Shown here: in pieces, positions 1-11,394 of the stretch
Numbering within the stretch: position 1 is the stretch's first letter
Layout: each line of letters starts with the position of its first letter
NCBI GenBank assembly: GCA_029339195.1
Contig: JAPTJF010000274.1
Coordinates: 20,025 to 84,024 of the forward strand
Origin: Micractinium sp. NFX-FRZ
Lineage: Eukaryota > Chlorophyta > Trebouxiophyceae > Chlorellales > Chlorellaceae
Length of the DNA stretch: 64,000 nt
Reading direction: 5' to 3'
Made by a program: the position numbers and the translations under genes
The notes under the pieces: generated by a model
What the model was told of the DNA's origin: nothing
The model's input: only the letters and a program-made list of their open reading frames with translations
Database searches by the model: none

Positions 1-93
1 CGCTAGTTTCCCCCGTTTTCCTTCCCTTCTTCTGCGGGTGCATTCTGGATAGCAAACCTTTGATTTGCTTCGCTCCTTGTGTGCCCCCCGCAG

Positions 94-1604
94 GAGGACG
101 AGGAGCGTGAGCTGGAGGAGGTGGAGGACCTGCTGGAGTACTACCTGCAGAGGGCGGCCAACACGCAGGTGGGGGTCAAACACGCAGGCGGGGTCCTCGC
201 TTTGCCATGCAGGCGGGTGGGGCGGGGGCTTCCTTGTGCAGTCGTGCTTGGGATGATGGTGGGCAGGGCGGCTGTGACTGCACACATGGCGGGCCTGCGG
301 CAGGCAGCCAGCTGCCCTGCCTGGAGGTCGCCTGCCAGCATTTGGGCAGGGGAGCCTTGCAGCACCTTGCTTGCTGCGGCGGGGACGGCATCATGCCCCC
401 GTGCCGTGCACGCCACCACCCACCCAGGCACACACACAGCAACCCGTGTGTCCTGTCCCGCCCTCCCCCCTGCCCCACCGCAGAGCGAGGCGGAGCGACT
501 GCTGGCAGGGGCGCGTGACTTAGAGGAGTCCATCGGGGTGTCGCTCAGCGCGCGGCGCTTTGAGGTACGTGAGCTCAGCGGGTGCCGTGGGTGTGGGCGC
601 TGTGGCAGTGTCTGCAGGCTGGCGGGTGGGCATGCGCGGTGGCTGGCTGGATGGGCGTGCTGCTGCAGCTGCTGCTGCTGCTGCTGCCCATCGCTGCCGC
701 TGCCCACTTTACCCGCCGCCTGGGTGAGTGCCGGACTAGAGCACTGAACCTGCCGCCGGGCCGCTGCCAGTGTAATACCTGCCACAGCCGCCACTGGCAA
801 GACACCATCCAGTTTACCTAACCTGCTTGCCTGGCTGCAGGTCAACCGCCTGGAGCTGCTGCTGTCCATTGCCTCGTTTGCGGCCGCGCTGGGCGCCATG
901 GTTGCGGGCATCTTTGGCATGAACCTGCGCAGGTGGGCCGGGTGTACTCCTACGCTCCTCTTGCGCTTGATTTGTGCTCAATTGAGGGCCAGGAAGGTAG
1001 AGGGTGCGACTCCTGTGGGCTGCGGCCGCCTGCCTGCTCGCCTTCCTGACGCCTCCCGCCCGCCGATCCCCGCCGCTGATCCCCTGCCGCCGCCGATCCC
1101 CTGCCCCCCGCTCCCCTGCCTGCCCCCGCCCCCTCCCCTGCAGCACGCTTGAGATGAGCGTGATTGGGTTCTGGGGCACCACGGGCATGATCATACTGGG
1201 GTCCTACTGGGTGAGTGGGGCGGGGGTGAGGGGGCGCCAGCAGGGCGTGCCAGCAGGGCAGGGAAGCGCCAGCGCCCTTGTCATCTTCATGAGATTTGAT
1301 CAGGCAGGTGGCATGCCATGCCAGAGTCACGAATTGCTTGGGTGGCACGAATCCACAACACTGACTGTGCGGTGGGTCGCACAGGGTGGGGTGCCGGCAG
1401 GGTGGCTAGGCACCTCCCGCTCGGCACCTCGCTCAATTCTACGCTCGCCCTCGCCGGCCCCTCTCGACTGGCCCCTCACACCCGCTGCACTTTCCCCCTG
1501 CCGCCTCCCACCCTGCTATGCTGCGCTCTAACTTGTGCCCCTGCCGCCTCCCGCAGGTGTTCTACCTCATCTACAAGTACACCAAGCGCAAGAGAATCCT
1601 GTGA
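94..1604 (+). CDS. MRS2/CorA-type Mg2+ channel, C-terminal part (5' end outside window)
   Basis: Five exons can be read: 94-168, 484-564, 841-932, 1144-1210 and 1557-1604 (TGA). All junctions are GT-AG and phase-consistent, giving the last 120 residues. The protein would conduct Mg2+ across an organellar or plasma membrane. The visible part begins with an acidic helix (ELEEVEDLLEYYLQ) typical of the MRS2 stalk helix. A second helix leads into TM1 (LLLSIASFAAALGAMVAGIF), which ends in the diagnostic Gly-Met-Asn selectivity motif (IFGMNLR). TM2 (IGFWGTTGMIILGSYWVFYL) follows, then a basic tail (KYTKRKRIL). The GMN motif and the TM spacing are what family members show. The N-terminal regulatory domain lies upstream of the window, so the MRS2 versus CorA subgroup and the target membrane cannot be settled. 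The acidic, plant-like stalk favours MRS2. Confidence 0.88.
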
Positions 1605-3087
1605 GGCCCTCGATTCATCATACCACCTTGCTGCACGCCACCACCGGCCCGTGGTGCGCCCGCACTGGTACCGACCCTGGCCCGCAGCGCACGGACAGCC
1701 CTGGCCTTGCCGGCGGCCCGACCTGGGCTGCCTGCCCCGACGACCCAGCCCCCGGCCATTGCCCCATCCCAACTCAACTCCTAACTTGATCAGCATCAGT
1801 ATTCCAAGTTGCCAGGCCACGGCACAAACAAACCCTCAAGCCCCACACCCTTGGCTCCCCCCCTCCCCTCTGCTCGCTCCTCCAGTCTGCAACGTCTCTA
1901 TGCGCCCGTCGCCCTTGGGCGCCACCACCGCACCTGTTCCCTGTATTGCCCGATTTTCTCTTACCCGCATCCCTCCCCCGTCTGGCCTCAGTTGCCCGCC
2001 CCTTGCCTGCACCCTCTCTCTCCCCGCAGCCACTATCCTTCCCCCTCTGTTGGCGCCGCCGCACTTATCCCTCCCCCTCCCTGCTTCCCTGTCCCTTCTT
2101 GCCCCTTCTCCGACGCTTGCTCCTGCCGCTGCTGTGCTTGCTGAACGCACGAACCTGGGGGTGCGTGCCCCCCGCCCTCCCTCACTCCCGTCCTGTCTCT
2201 GCCCTCTCCTGGCCTGGCTGCACTTTGAGCCGATCTGTGCCTGCCAGCCGGCAGCACCCCTGCCTTGCTGGCTCCCGTACATGCGCAGCTGCATACCTGT
2301 ACTGCAGTTTTTCCGTGCGCTGCACCCGCCTCTGCGTTGCGCTGCGCCACCAGTAGAAGTGAGCGGACAACAGAAGCTGAGAGCAGTGACCTCTCCAAAG
2401 TGCTGTTTCATTGGCTGTGTCGGCGTTGAAGACTACTCACCGTACGAGCTGTACCCAGGAGGCTCAGGGAAGAGGCAGTTGCCATTTGCATTCCGTGATG
2501 CGGGTGCGGCTCAGCTGTGGAAGCAGCGACAGAGATAGATGGCTCCGGTGCCGTCACGGAGTCACACGGCCTGGCATGAATCATGTTGCACACAGAAGAA
2601 CCACATACAGCGCATGCATGCAAGAAGGCATCGTGCAGTGTGTTGAGATGCTGAAATTAACTATGCATGCTGAGCGATGGGCGCCCAGTGCTGTGGCCTG
2701 CTGTGCTAGGGCTGTCTTGTTGCCACATGGCAGCCCGTTCTGTGCATCGTGTTCATGCTGTGCTAGCGGCCTGAACTGTGCCCACAATGGCCTGCAATTC
2801 AAGGAACATCGCAATGACGGCAGGCCTTCTGCAACCGAGAATGGAAAAGCACCACGCAAAACCTGGTAGCACTTCAACGTCATGCTGCGCCATGCTGCAC
2901 CATGCTGCACCCCGCAGCGCTGGCACCCAGCCGGTGGGTGTGCGTGCGCAGTTCCTTGTGGCGTGCTCCCCCCTTGCGCATTGTAACCCCAGATCATCCA
3001 ATTGCATAGACCTGCGTCTAAGCCGTGCCAGTATCTGCTGTGAAGCCCTGGTCCCGACGGGCCACCCCGTGTTGCCCGCTGCACAAA
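1605..3087. other. Intergenic: 3' UTR of the Mg2+ channel and promoter of the next gene
   Basis: C-rich, T-rich sequence with no ORF showing domain-like composition. Its first kilobase is presumably 3' UTR. A TGTAA motif at about 2981-2985 on the + strand is the first algal poly(A)-type signal seen after the stop, but it is 1.4 kb away, so it may belong to something else. A short degenerate repeat of the form CATGCTGC..CATGCTGCACC occurs near 2881-2912. No RNA gene was recognised. Confidence 0.4.
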
Positions 3088-5149
3088 ATGTCGATGAGCG
3101 TAGCTGCCGTGCGTGCAGCGGTGCAGCGAAGCGGAGTGCGTGATATCAATATGCTGGACGAAGAGGCAAAAGAGGCGGGCACGACGTCCAAGTGAGCGCG
3201 GCCGCGATTTTTGCAACGTTGGCCGCGCAGTTAAAGACAAACGCCGTGCCGCAGGCAGCTCACAAGTGCTGCCAGGTGGGGGAAGGCAGTGGGCGGCGCG
3301 ACCAACGCCAGCGCCTGTGCCTATTTACCCTCTCATATCTGATGCCTATGCCCTCTCCTTCCTGCTGACTGGCTGCCGCCCCTGCAGGTACGCTGGGATT
3401 TGGTTCTACAAGCACGGCCGCAGCTCAAGCCTGAGCTTCTTCAGGGGCAGCCCCTCATGGAGCGCCGTGGTGCAGGCGGCGCCAGAGGCAGCAGGCACGC
3501 ACGGCAGCTGTAGGGAAGGCCAGCCCTCCAGGCCCCCGCTTGTTCTCTCATTACTTTTGTTAGTGGCGTTGCAGCCCAATCGCAAGCTTGTAAATGGCGT
3601 GCATGGCCCTAGACGCATCTACCGCCCACCGCCCCCAGCCCCAGCATGCGTCGCCCCCCTCCACCCACCCGTGGCGCCCCCGGGCTGATTGGTTCTGCAG
3701 GCAAGCCTCCCAGGAAACAAGAGTACGGTGACCAGCCCTTCTTTGTGGTGCACGGCCTGGAGAGCGAGCAGGAGGCAGCGCTGGCTCACGACTACGCCAC
3801 TCTCTGGCTGCGCCTGCGCAACCGAGGTGTGCATGCACGTGGTCATGCGGGCTGGGCTGCATCTTGTGCATGGCTCCCATGTGCCCTGCCAGGCTGGCAG
3901 GAGCTGTTGTGAGGAGGGCCCATGGGGGCAACAGGGGGTGCAGGCGGTGGCTCATGCTGCCCTGGCCCTGCAGCAGGGCGGCTGTACCCTGAAGGATGCC
4001 CCTCTCTCCCCCACCTGCTTCCCTGCCTGCACCGCCATACTGCAGCACTGGCACACCTCAACTACCTTGCCACCCTGCTGGCCCATGTGCTCGCCCCGCA
4101 CCATTCGCGCACCCTGCCCCCCCTGCCGAGCATAACAGCAACCCCAGCCTTGCCTGCAGGCTGCACCCCGGCGGCGCTGACCAGCCAGGCCTGGAACCTG
4201 CCTGAGATGCGGCTGTGGGAGAATGCTGGGCTGCTGACGCACCTGCGCCAGTATGGCCTGGATGGGGTCAAGGTGGTGGAGAAGTACGTGAAGACAAAGG
4301 CAAGGCGGGGCAGGGGTATGGGGGGGCAGGGCAGGGGCAATAGGCCGTACGATGTAGGGCATGGGTGCTAGCACTTTTAGGTGGGGAGGCGCAGGGAGAG
4401 GCGCCTGGCCCTTACGGTAAGGTCGCCGGGAATGGCGGCGTGCCGACGTCAGAGGCAGCCGAACCTCCCACCCGGCATCGGCTTAGTGGCCAGCCAGTCC
4501 ACCAGTTGATGCCAGCCAGCAAGAGTACAGGACTCATCCATACTGGCTGGCGGCTTGGCCGCACTGACTCCATCCCTGCCCCTGCCCCTATCCCACCCTG
4601 CGCACCCGTACCCCTGCCCCCCTGCAGGTGCGCGACCAGCTGCCCACGCTGGCAGAGAAGGGGCTGCTGCCCAAGAAGCGGGCACAGCAGCTGAAGCAGC
4701 AGCAAAAGCGGCACGAGGAGTGGCTGGCGGAGGTGCACGGGCGGCGGTATGGTGGGCAGGCGAAGGCAAAGGCAAAGGCGAAACCGGCACGGCGAGCGGC
4801 AGCGCCCGCGGCCCGCATGACTAAGCAGGAGCGGTCACAGCGGGCGGCGGAGATCCTTCCGCAGCAGGCACAGCGGCAGGATAAGCGGGAGAAGCAGGCA
4901 CAGAGGGAGGCGCGGGCGGAGGCAAAGCGGGCGGAAGCGCAGGAGCGAGCGGTGCAGGCCAATGTTGCAGAGCAGCAACGCAAGGCAACGGAGCTGAAGC
5001 AGCGGCGGGTTGAGAAGGAGCAGCACGAGGCGGCGGCCCGCCAGCGGCAGGCTGCAGATGTATTGATAAGCAGCCAGGCGCAGAAGCGGCAGCGGCTGGA
5101 GCGCCAGGCGCGGCGCGGCGGCAAGCGGCTGGCCCCACAGTCTGCCTAG
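3088..5149 (+). CDS. Hypothetical basic coiled-coil protein
   Basis: Not recognised. Proposed exons are 3088-3191, 3388-3509, 3701-3826, 4160-4299 and 4628-5149 (TAG), giving about 337 residues. The ATG has A at -3 (AAAATG). Exons 3 to 5 join cleanly in phase; the exon 2 donor (3510) is the weakest call. The N-terminal half is mixed: a run KYAGIWFYKHGRSSSLSFF, then EYGDQPFFVVHGLESEQEAA, then a helical stretch ending VVEKYVKTK. The C-terminal 170 residues are almost entirely K/R/E/Q/A, with repeated heptad-like KQAQREARAEAKRAEAQER segments. This predicts a long charged coiled coil or single alpha-helix, as seen in ribosome-biogenesis, splicing or cytoskeletal linker proteins. No catalytic motif, signal peptide or membrane segment is visible. 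Intron 4 has a GC donor (AAG|GCAAGG). Gene existence is fairly sure; function is unknown. Confidence 0.6.
4300..4627 (+). other. GC-AG intron in the coiled-coil gene
   Basis: Exon 4 ends ACA AAG and is followed by GCAAGG, the classic non-canonical GC donor context (AG|GCAAGN). The acceptor CCCCCTGCAG ends at 4627. Splicing there gives phase 0 on both sides and joins KYVKTK to VRDQLPTL. The only nearby GT alternative (4315) gives phase 1 and does not fit the acceptor. Confidence 0.65.
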
Positions 5150-5790
5150 GAGCTGGGACAGGCTGGCGCTGGCGCCGCACGTTGTGTTGTGGCCTGCCAG
5201 GGCAGGGCAGGGTGGCAGCAACAGACACCCTTAGCCCCCGTGCCCACCCCCGCCCAGCCCGCAGCAGCAGCAGCAAGCCCCGCTGCCTTGGGTTTGCTCA
5301 TTTTCCACAGCCTGCTTCCCGGTGCGCTGCTGCTTCTCTCGTTTGCCTATCCTGCGCCCCTTGCCCCCGTTGCCCGCATGGATTGCTACTTGCCATGGTG
5401 CGATGCACGCAGCGCTCGTCAACACATATTACATTTTTCTTTTACAAAGTAGTCAGATGTGAAATAAGGTTCACGTTATGGACGAGTTAGGGTTGCATTA
5501 CAGGGTAGGCAGGTGTGTGGGCTCTCGGCGCACGGCCGACAGCGGCTGGCGGTCTTAGTCTGCCTCGCCGCCCCCGCTGCCCTCCTCCTCCTCCTTCCTC
5601 GTCCATCCGCCTCCTTGCTGCCATCCTTGCTCTCGCTGCCACTGTGCTCGCCTTCATCATTGCTGCCTTTGCCCGGGCCGCCGCGGCTGTCGACGCTCTC
5701 ACGCTCTAACTGCCGCTGCCCGCACCCTCCGCCGCCGCCTGCCGCTGCCCCAACCGCCGCTGCTGTCCCCTCTCATGTTGGCGCCCCGCC
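5150..5790. other. Convergent 3' region between two genes
   Basis: The space between a + strand stop (5149) and a - strand stop (5791) should hold both 3' UTRs. It contains an AT-richer patch at about 5418-5490. On the - strand a TGTAA motif at 5429-5433 is a plausible poly(A) signal for the F-box gene, about 360 bases past its stop. No further gene is seen. Confidence 0.45.
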
Positions 5791-8028
5791 CTAGTCTTCA
5801 TCCTCGCTGCTGCTGCTCTCCTCCTCACTGCTGTCCAAGTACTCGCTCAAATCCACGTCGACGCCCCTCAGGTTGCGCATCAAGAGCTTCACCAGCCCCG
5901 CGTCAGGCCTGGCGATGTCATAAAGGCTCAAGCGTGCCAGCTGATGCTGCCCACGCAGCACGCGCAGCATGGCGTCAACATCGCCACGTGTCAGCTCCAG
6001 CTGCTCGTTTCCGTCCAACTTCAGCTTGCGCAGGCAGGTTGCGGCGGCAAGCGCGGGCGGCAGGCGCCGCAGCGCCCCGCGGCTGACCGTCAGCCGCTGC
6101 AGGCCTGCAGCAGGGAGTGGTAGCAGGCATCGGCGGGCAGGCTGAGAGGCATGGCAATGCAGCATCAAGAGCACCCAAGATGCGGAGGTGGCACCAGGCA
6201 GGGGGCACCAGGCTGCCCCCAGCCTCCCCGCTGCGGATTGCCCAGCACCTGCCAGCCATTGCCAGCCACCCTCCAACATTGCCAGCCCGAGTAGCAGCCT
6301 TCAAGGGGCCCCAACGCACGCACCTGCCAGGTAGGGCCCTGCCGGCAGCTCGGCCAGGGGGTGCCCGCTGAGCTTCAGGGCAGTGAGCGTGGTGCAAGCG
6401 ACCAGGCAGGGCGGCAGCTCTGCCAGGCCACCGCCCTCACTGACGGTGCATGCCAGCTCAGCAAGCTGTGGGGTTTGAGCCATCAGCGCCGTCAGAGCTG
6501 CCCGCAGGCCGCCGCCGGCGGTGGCGTCGCCGCCGGCGGTGCAGGAGCGCAGGCGCAGCGTGCGCAGCGGGGCCAGGTGGGCGCACCCCGCCAGGTCAGC
6601 GGGGGCGCCCAGATGGCAGTCGTGCAGCTCCAGCACTGCCAGCGGGGCGCTGCCAGCTGGCAACAGGCTGGACAGCAGCGTGCTCAGCGCCGGCATACGG
6701 AGCGCGCCAATGACCACCAGTGTGCCGCCGCCGCCGGCTGCCTCAGCCTTGGGCGGGGCGTACCGGCATGACTCCATGTCCACCCCTGCAACCTGCGCAA
6801 CGGAAGTGGGGCAGCGCCTGCCTGCTGAGCTTAGCAACTGGCAGCCAAGACGCCGCTTGCCACCAGCCCCCCACACTCAGGCCGCATTACGGTGGGCAGC
6901 TTTCGGCGGTCCTTCCATCCCAGGCCACCACACCCTCAGCCCACCTGTCCCACCCACCTGAAAGGTTCCGTCGCTGCGGTGGAATTCAAAGCTGTGCAGC
7001 CGCCCCTGGAAGCACGCCAGGTCTGGCGGCTGCAGCTGCCCCTCCGCAGGTTCCCAAGGGTTGCCCTCCTCACACAGCACCAGGCAGCGCAGCGCCGCCA
7101 GCGCCGTCAGCCCCTGCACCGGCTGCGCAGGCACGGGCGCCTGCGACACCACCTCCAGCCGTGTGAGGTGCGGCAGCTGCGGCGCAGCTGCCAGGAGGCC
7201 GCCGGGCGGTGAGGCCGGGCCGTGCGTGGTGACCAACTCCCGCAGCGAGGTGAGCTGGGCGATGGCGGTCAGTAGCGGGGGCGCCAGCAGCCAAAAGGTG
7301 TGGAGCTGCAGGCCGGTGAGGCGCGAGAGGGCGGCCAGCGCGGGCAGCCCCTCGGGCGGCAGCTCTGTGAAGTTTTGCAGCTCCAGGCGTTGCAGCGCAG
7401 CGGGGCGCAGCAGCGCCAGGAAGTCGGCCAGGCGCGAGCACACGGGGCGCGGCGGCACGATGGGTGCCGGCACCCCCCACGCACGAAACACAAAGGTTGT
7501 GACCAGCGGCGCGGCCAGCGCCAGCTGGGCCAGCTGGGCATGGAAGAAGGCGGGCCAGCGCTGGTCCGGGAGGAGGCGCAGGCGGAGGAGCGGAGGCGCG
7601 AAGGTGGCCCAGAGTTCGGGGGAGGCGTAAAAGGCGGCACGCCAGCGCTTGCACACGCGCGTCAGCGCATCCCTGCAGGGAGGGCAGTTGGGGAGCTGAC
7701 TGTGACTGCCGTGGCTGGGCGGCGGCAGGCAAGGAGTGCAGGCAGACGGGCGGGTGGGCCTGGGCGCGGCAGGGCTGGCGGCGGACGGCGGAGACCGGCC
7801 AGGCCAGGCCCTGATGGTGAAATGCACATAGCGAGCATGAGATGTATCCCTCGCTAGTGTTGATCACATGAACTGGTGGGCCCCTAATACCTCTGCCTGA
7901 TGCCCAGCTGGGTCTCACCCGTGCCGCCGCCCAGCGGCGGCCAGCACCCCTGCAAGGAGGGCATCCGGGAGGTCGTCCATGTGCGCTTGCACCGCTTGTG
8001 CGCGTGCCTGGGCGCGTGTCCTAGCCAT
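5791..8028 (-). CDS. F-box / leucine-rich-repeat-like protein 1
   Basis: Four exons on the minus strand, 8028-7919, 7672-6958, 6792-6324 and 6104-5791 (TAG), all GT-AG and in phase; 535 residues. The N-terminus carries a split F-box: MDDLPDALLAGVLAAAG in exon 1, then DALTRVCKRWRAAFYASPEL in exon 2. The exon 1-2 intron interrupts the domain. F-box proteins dock substrates onto SKP1-CUL1 ubiquitin ligases. The rest is leucine-rich with irregular LRR-like units (for example LPHLTRLEVV, LAPLRTLRLRS, LTALKLSGHPLAELP, LRKLKLDGNEQLEL), expected to form the substrate-binding solenoid. The C-terminus is a Ser/Glu/Asp tail (SSEEESSSSEDED), a possible casein kinase 2 target. The first ATG in the F-box frame was chosen. 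It is convergent with the upstream coiled-coil gene and divergent from Derlin. The substrate is not predictable. Confidence 0.85.
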
Positions 8029-8895
8029 GGCGTGCGGTCGGCGGGTCGCCCGCAAGAGTCCGGAGGGTGAAGGGCAGAGGTGGTGGGAGCAGGGTTTGCG
8101 AAGAACGCGGGAGGCTCCCTGGCAGGCAATTCGGTCGTGAGGAAGGCGATGGGACAAGTCGCAAGGGGCGAAACGAGGTACATGCACGTGGGGCCCATGG
8201 GGCAGGACATCCGGGATTGGCGGCAGGCTCAGGGCATCAAGGATTTGGGGAGCCCGGCCCAACTTATCACTGATCCCCTCGCATTCTGTGGTGGAATAGC
8301 ACGTGGAGGGGTTTCAAAACCTTTTTGTATGCCCTGCAATCACTGCCACCCCTAGGGCGCACATGCATCAAGTTGCACTTGGGCAGCCGGCTGCACTTCA
8401 ACATTGTGTTCTGACCGCTGTCCACACTCAATCGGCCACACTTGTAAGCAATGGCACGGAGTGGGATGTTTCACCATTACCAGAAGGTATGACATGCCTG
8501 TGTTGCTGACTGCCTCTTGTGCCCGGCAGACCTCGACCCGCTGCCGCCCAACCACTGCCACTCGCCTGCCACTCGCGTTTTGTGCGCTTCTTGTTGTTCA
8601 GCGGGCAGAGGCGCATGGGCTTTGAGAAGTGATCACGTATTTGTCCTTGAGCTGAAAACTGCAGCAGAACACTGGCCTAGGCCGAGCGCCGTGCAGTGCA
8701 GCAGGCGCCGTGCAGCGCAGGGCGGCAACGCCAGCAGCCGTCCCGCTGTGCTGCCGCCGCATCCCTGGCCGGCCACATTGGGAGCCTTGCGGCTCGCGGC
8801 GGCGTGGATCACTGACGCATTTCAGTGTTTGACTGTCAGGGGTCTGCTGGGCAAAGAAGAGTGCAAGGAGCAGGCAGCGGCGCCACATTTTAGCC
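8029..8895. promoter_or_regulatory. Divergent promoter region (F-box 1 and Derlin)
   Basis: 867 bases between two divergent start codons, so both promoters and 5' UTRs must lie here. No clear TATA box or operator-like repeat was recognised. No ORF in it has coding character. Confidence 0.45.
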
Positions 8896-11394
8896 ATGCC
8901 GCCTCGGCAGGGGGAAGTTCGCGGCGTGCAGGACCGGTGAGTGAACTCTTAAAATATCGAGCTGCCGCCGCGTTTCACCGCTGCTCGTTCACCGGCGCCC
9001 GCTCTGGCAGCCCGCTCACAGCCCGCTCCCCACGCCTCCCCGTCTGGCAGCGGCGCGGCGGATTGGTACCATGCGCTGCCGCCCATCACCAAGGCGCTGC
9101 TGACGGTGTACTTGGCGTCGGGGCTGGCGGCGTGGGCGGGCATACTGCCGCTGAAGTTCCTCTATCACGACTGGCGCCTCGTCTTCAAGCGCGTGCCAGA
9201 GGTGGGCAGCACCATCTACTGCTAGTTGTGGCAGTGCCAGTGCGCCTGGATGCTGCCTAGGAGGGCACGTAGGCTGGGAACGGCCGCGGCCACAGGCGCC
9301 TGCACCCACCTGGGAGCGCTGCGGCTGCCTGCCAACCTGGCTGCTGCTCGCCGCCCGCTGCAGGTCTGGCGGCTGCTCACCAACTTCACATTCCTTGGCA
9401 AGCCCAGCCTCCCGTGGCTCTTCCAGCTCATCTGGCTGTGAGTGGCGCCGATGGGGCGGGGGGCACGGCTGAGCCCGCTGGGGCGTGACTCCGCACATGC
9501 AGTGGCTGCACCTGCCAGACGGCACAGGCCTGGGCCTCCCTCCCCGCTGTCCTCTACATCAATGTGTGCCACCCCACACACACATCTGCGCAGCTGGCAC
9601 CGCCCTCCTGCATGCCGTCTTGTCTGCCGCAGTCCCGCCTCTTTGCACATCTTCTTCCAGCAGCGTGACATGTGGCGTCCATTCTGGGATCTCAGTGATG
9701 CGTTCACCACATCACATGCCTGCATGTGTGCCCCTGCAGCGTCACGTACGGCGGCAGCTATGAGCAGGCCAAGTTTGCTGGCAACACGGCCGACGGCATT
9801 GTCATGCTGTTTGTGGGCCTCTCCACATGCATGGTGCGCCAGCTCAGCCGGGCTGCGGCTGGGTGCCGAGTTGTTGGGTGCTGGGGCCCGCGTCTGTAAC
9901 GCTGCCTTTTTGTGCCGCCACTGGCGTGCCGGCGACAGCATCATGCTGTCCCGCGCACGGCAGCGCGTGGATGCTCTACCTGGGAATGCAGCAGGGCGGC
10001 AACGCTGTTTGTTGCTGGGATGCTGGAAGCTGCCTGCCCTCGGCCCGCCTGCGCCCCACCCCCGCCGCCGCCGCCCGACTCCATGCCCCGTGCCGCCTCC
10101 CTGCTGACTGGCCCACCCTGTCCTTCCGCCCGTGCCTTCTCTTCCACTCCTCACCCCCGCTGTGTGTCGCAGTCCCTCGACTTCCTCTCCTGGCTGTGCT
10201 CCGGCTTCATCCCCCCCGTCTTCTCCAGCTACTTCCACTCCTCCGCCATCGTCTTCCAGTTCATGTACCTGTGGAGCAGGCAGAACCCCAACGCAAACGT
10301 GAGCGCGGTGTGCGGAGTTGCCAGGGACCCCAACGTTTGCACGCCTATGACAACATGAACATCGCCAGAAACTGCAAGCAAACGCAAGCATCGTGTGGGT
10401 GCTGCCGGGGCCCTGCGCATGCGCACACACACCACACACGTGTTGGCGCTGGGACGGCAGGGCTTTGGCGGGGGGCTCGTTGCTGTGAGGGCGGCTCCGC
10501 GGCTTCCACTGCGTGTAATTCACTCGCATTGGAGTCCTAACACGAGCGGGATCGTCATATGGGCATAAGCCCCCAATGAGCTCTCCATTCCCGCCACACC
10601 ACACTGACAGTGCCGCTCCGCCCCCGCCCCCCTTTCTTTGTATGTTCTTTGTGCAGGTGAGCCTGTACGGCTTCATCAAGCTGATGGGCAAGCACCTGCC
10701 CTTTGCCTTTTTGGCGCTGGACCTGCTGATGGGCGGGGATGTGTGGAGCGACATGCTGGGCATCCTCATGGGACACATGTGAGCCCGCCTGCCTGCTGGG
10801 GGTGCGTCTGGCTCTTATTTGACATAATGACCTGTTGGTGGGGGCAGGGATGTGTGGAGCGACCCGCTGGGCGGCTTGCGGCATCCTCAAGGGCCACACG
10901 TGAGGCTGCTGGCTTTCAGCATTGTGGTGTGCGGCGGCGTGCCTGTGCGCCTTCACTCCATCTTTGTAACGCGCCTGTGGTGGCTCGTCGTGCCTGGTGC
11001 ATGTGCTGCACTGCTCGTCAAGACCCTCTGTCTTGTTGTGCGTGTGTGCTGCAGGTGCCGGCTCCTCACAGAGGTGTGCCTCCTTTCTATGCTGCCCCCA
11101 ACAGCTCCCCACCTTCCCCCAAACTTCTCGCTGCAGGTGCTGGTTCCTCACCGAGGTGTGCCCCCCCAACATCTCCCCACCTTCCCTGCAACTTCTCCCT
11201 GCAGGTACTGGTTCCTCACCGAGGTGTATCCAGTGGCCAGCGGGCGCCACGTGGTGCGCACCCCCGTCTGGCTGTCGCGCTTCTGCCTGCAGCACCGAAT
11301 CGGGCGGGTGCCCATCCAGGCCGTCAACCCCGTCAACCCAAGCGACGTCGGCTTCCGCGCCTTCCAGGGCCGCGGCCGCCGGCTGGGCGAGTAG
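8896..11394 (+). CDS. Derlin (Der1-like ER-associated degradation protein)
   Basis: Seven exons, 8896-8936, 9051-9201, 9364-9437, 9740-9833, 10173-10298, 10657-10778 and 11205-11394 (TAG), all GT-AG and perfectly in phase; 265 residues, the normal Derlin length. Derlins are rhomboid-like pseudoproteases of the ER membrane. They help retrotranslocate misfolded proteins to the cytosol for proteasomal degradation, with Hrd1 and Cdc48/p97. Diagnostic features run in order: WYHALPPITKALLTVYLAS (TM1), the LYHDWRLVFK-type loop, VWRLLTNFTFLG, a TAD-containing segment (NTADGIVMLFVG), then YLWSRQNPNAN, then GHMYWFLTEVYP, the conserved end of the Der1 domain. About six hydrophobic segments are present. 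The basic tail ends in GRRLGE; no SHP p97-binding box (F-x-G-x-G) was confirmed beyond a weak FRAFQGRG match. The last intron contains degenerate copies of both neighbouring exon edges. Confidence 0.95.
10846..10906 (+). repeat. Intronic echo of Derlin exon 6 end
   Basis: This intron segment repeats the end of exon 6 and its donor (10731-10784): GGGATGTGTGGAGCGAC is identical, followed by CTGGGC.., CATCCTCA.GGGCCACACGTGAGG. The copy has an insertion and several substitutions, so it would not encode the same peptide in frame throughout. Confidence 0.8.
11051..11230 (+). repeat. Three tandem copies of the Derlin exon 7 acceptor edge
   Basis: The block 'CTGCAGGT-.CTGGTTCCTCACCGAGGTGT' occurs near 11052, 11134 and 11201; the last is the true exon 7 start. 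Spacers of about 82 and 67 bases are themselves similar (CTCCCCACCTTCCC). Each copy keeps a CAG|GT acceptor and could be used as a cryptic 3' splice site. Confidence 0.85.

Noticed and set aside
1318..2538. 406-residue ORF after the Mg2+ channel
   Set aside because: Pro/Leu/Ser/Cys-rich read-through of C- and T-rich UTR. It overlaps the last channel exon in another frame.
9222..10778. 518-residue antisense ORF across Derlin
   Set aside because: It overlaps five in-phase Derlin exons and has no recognisable domain; a GC shadow.
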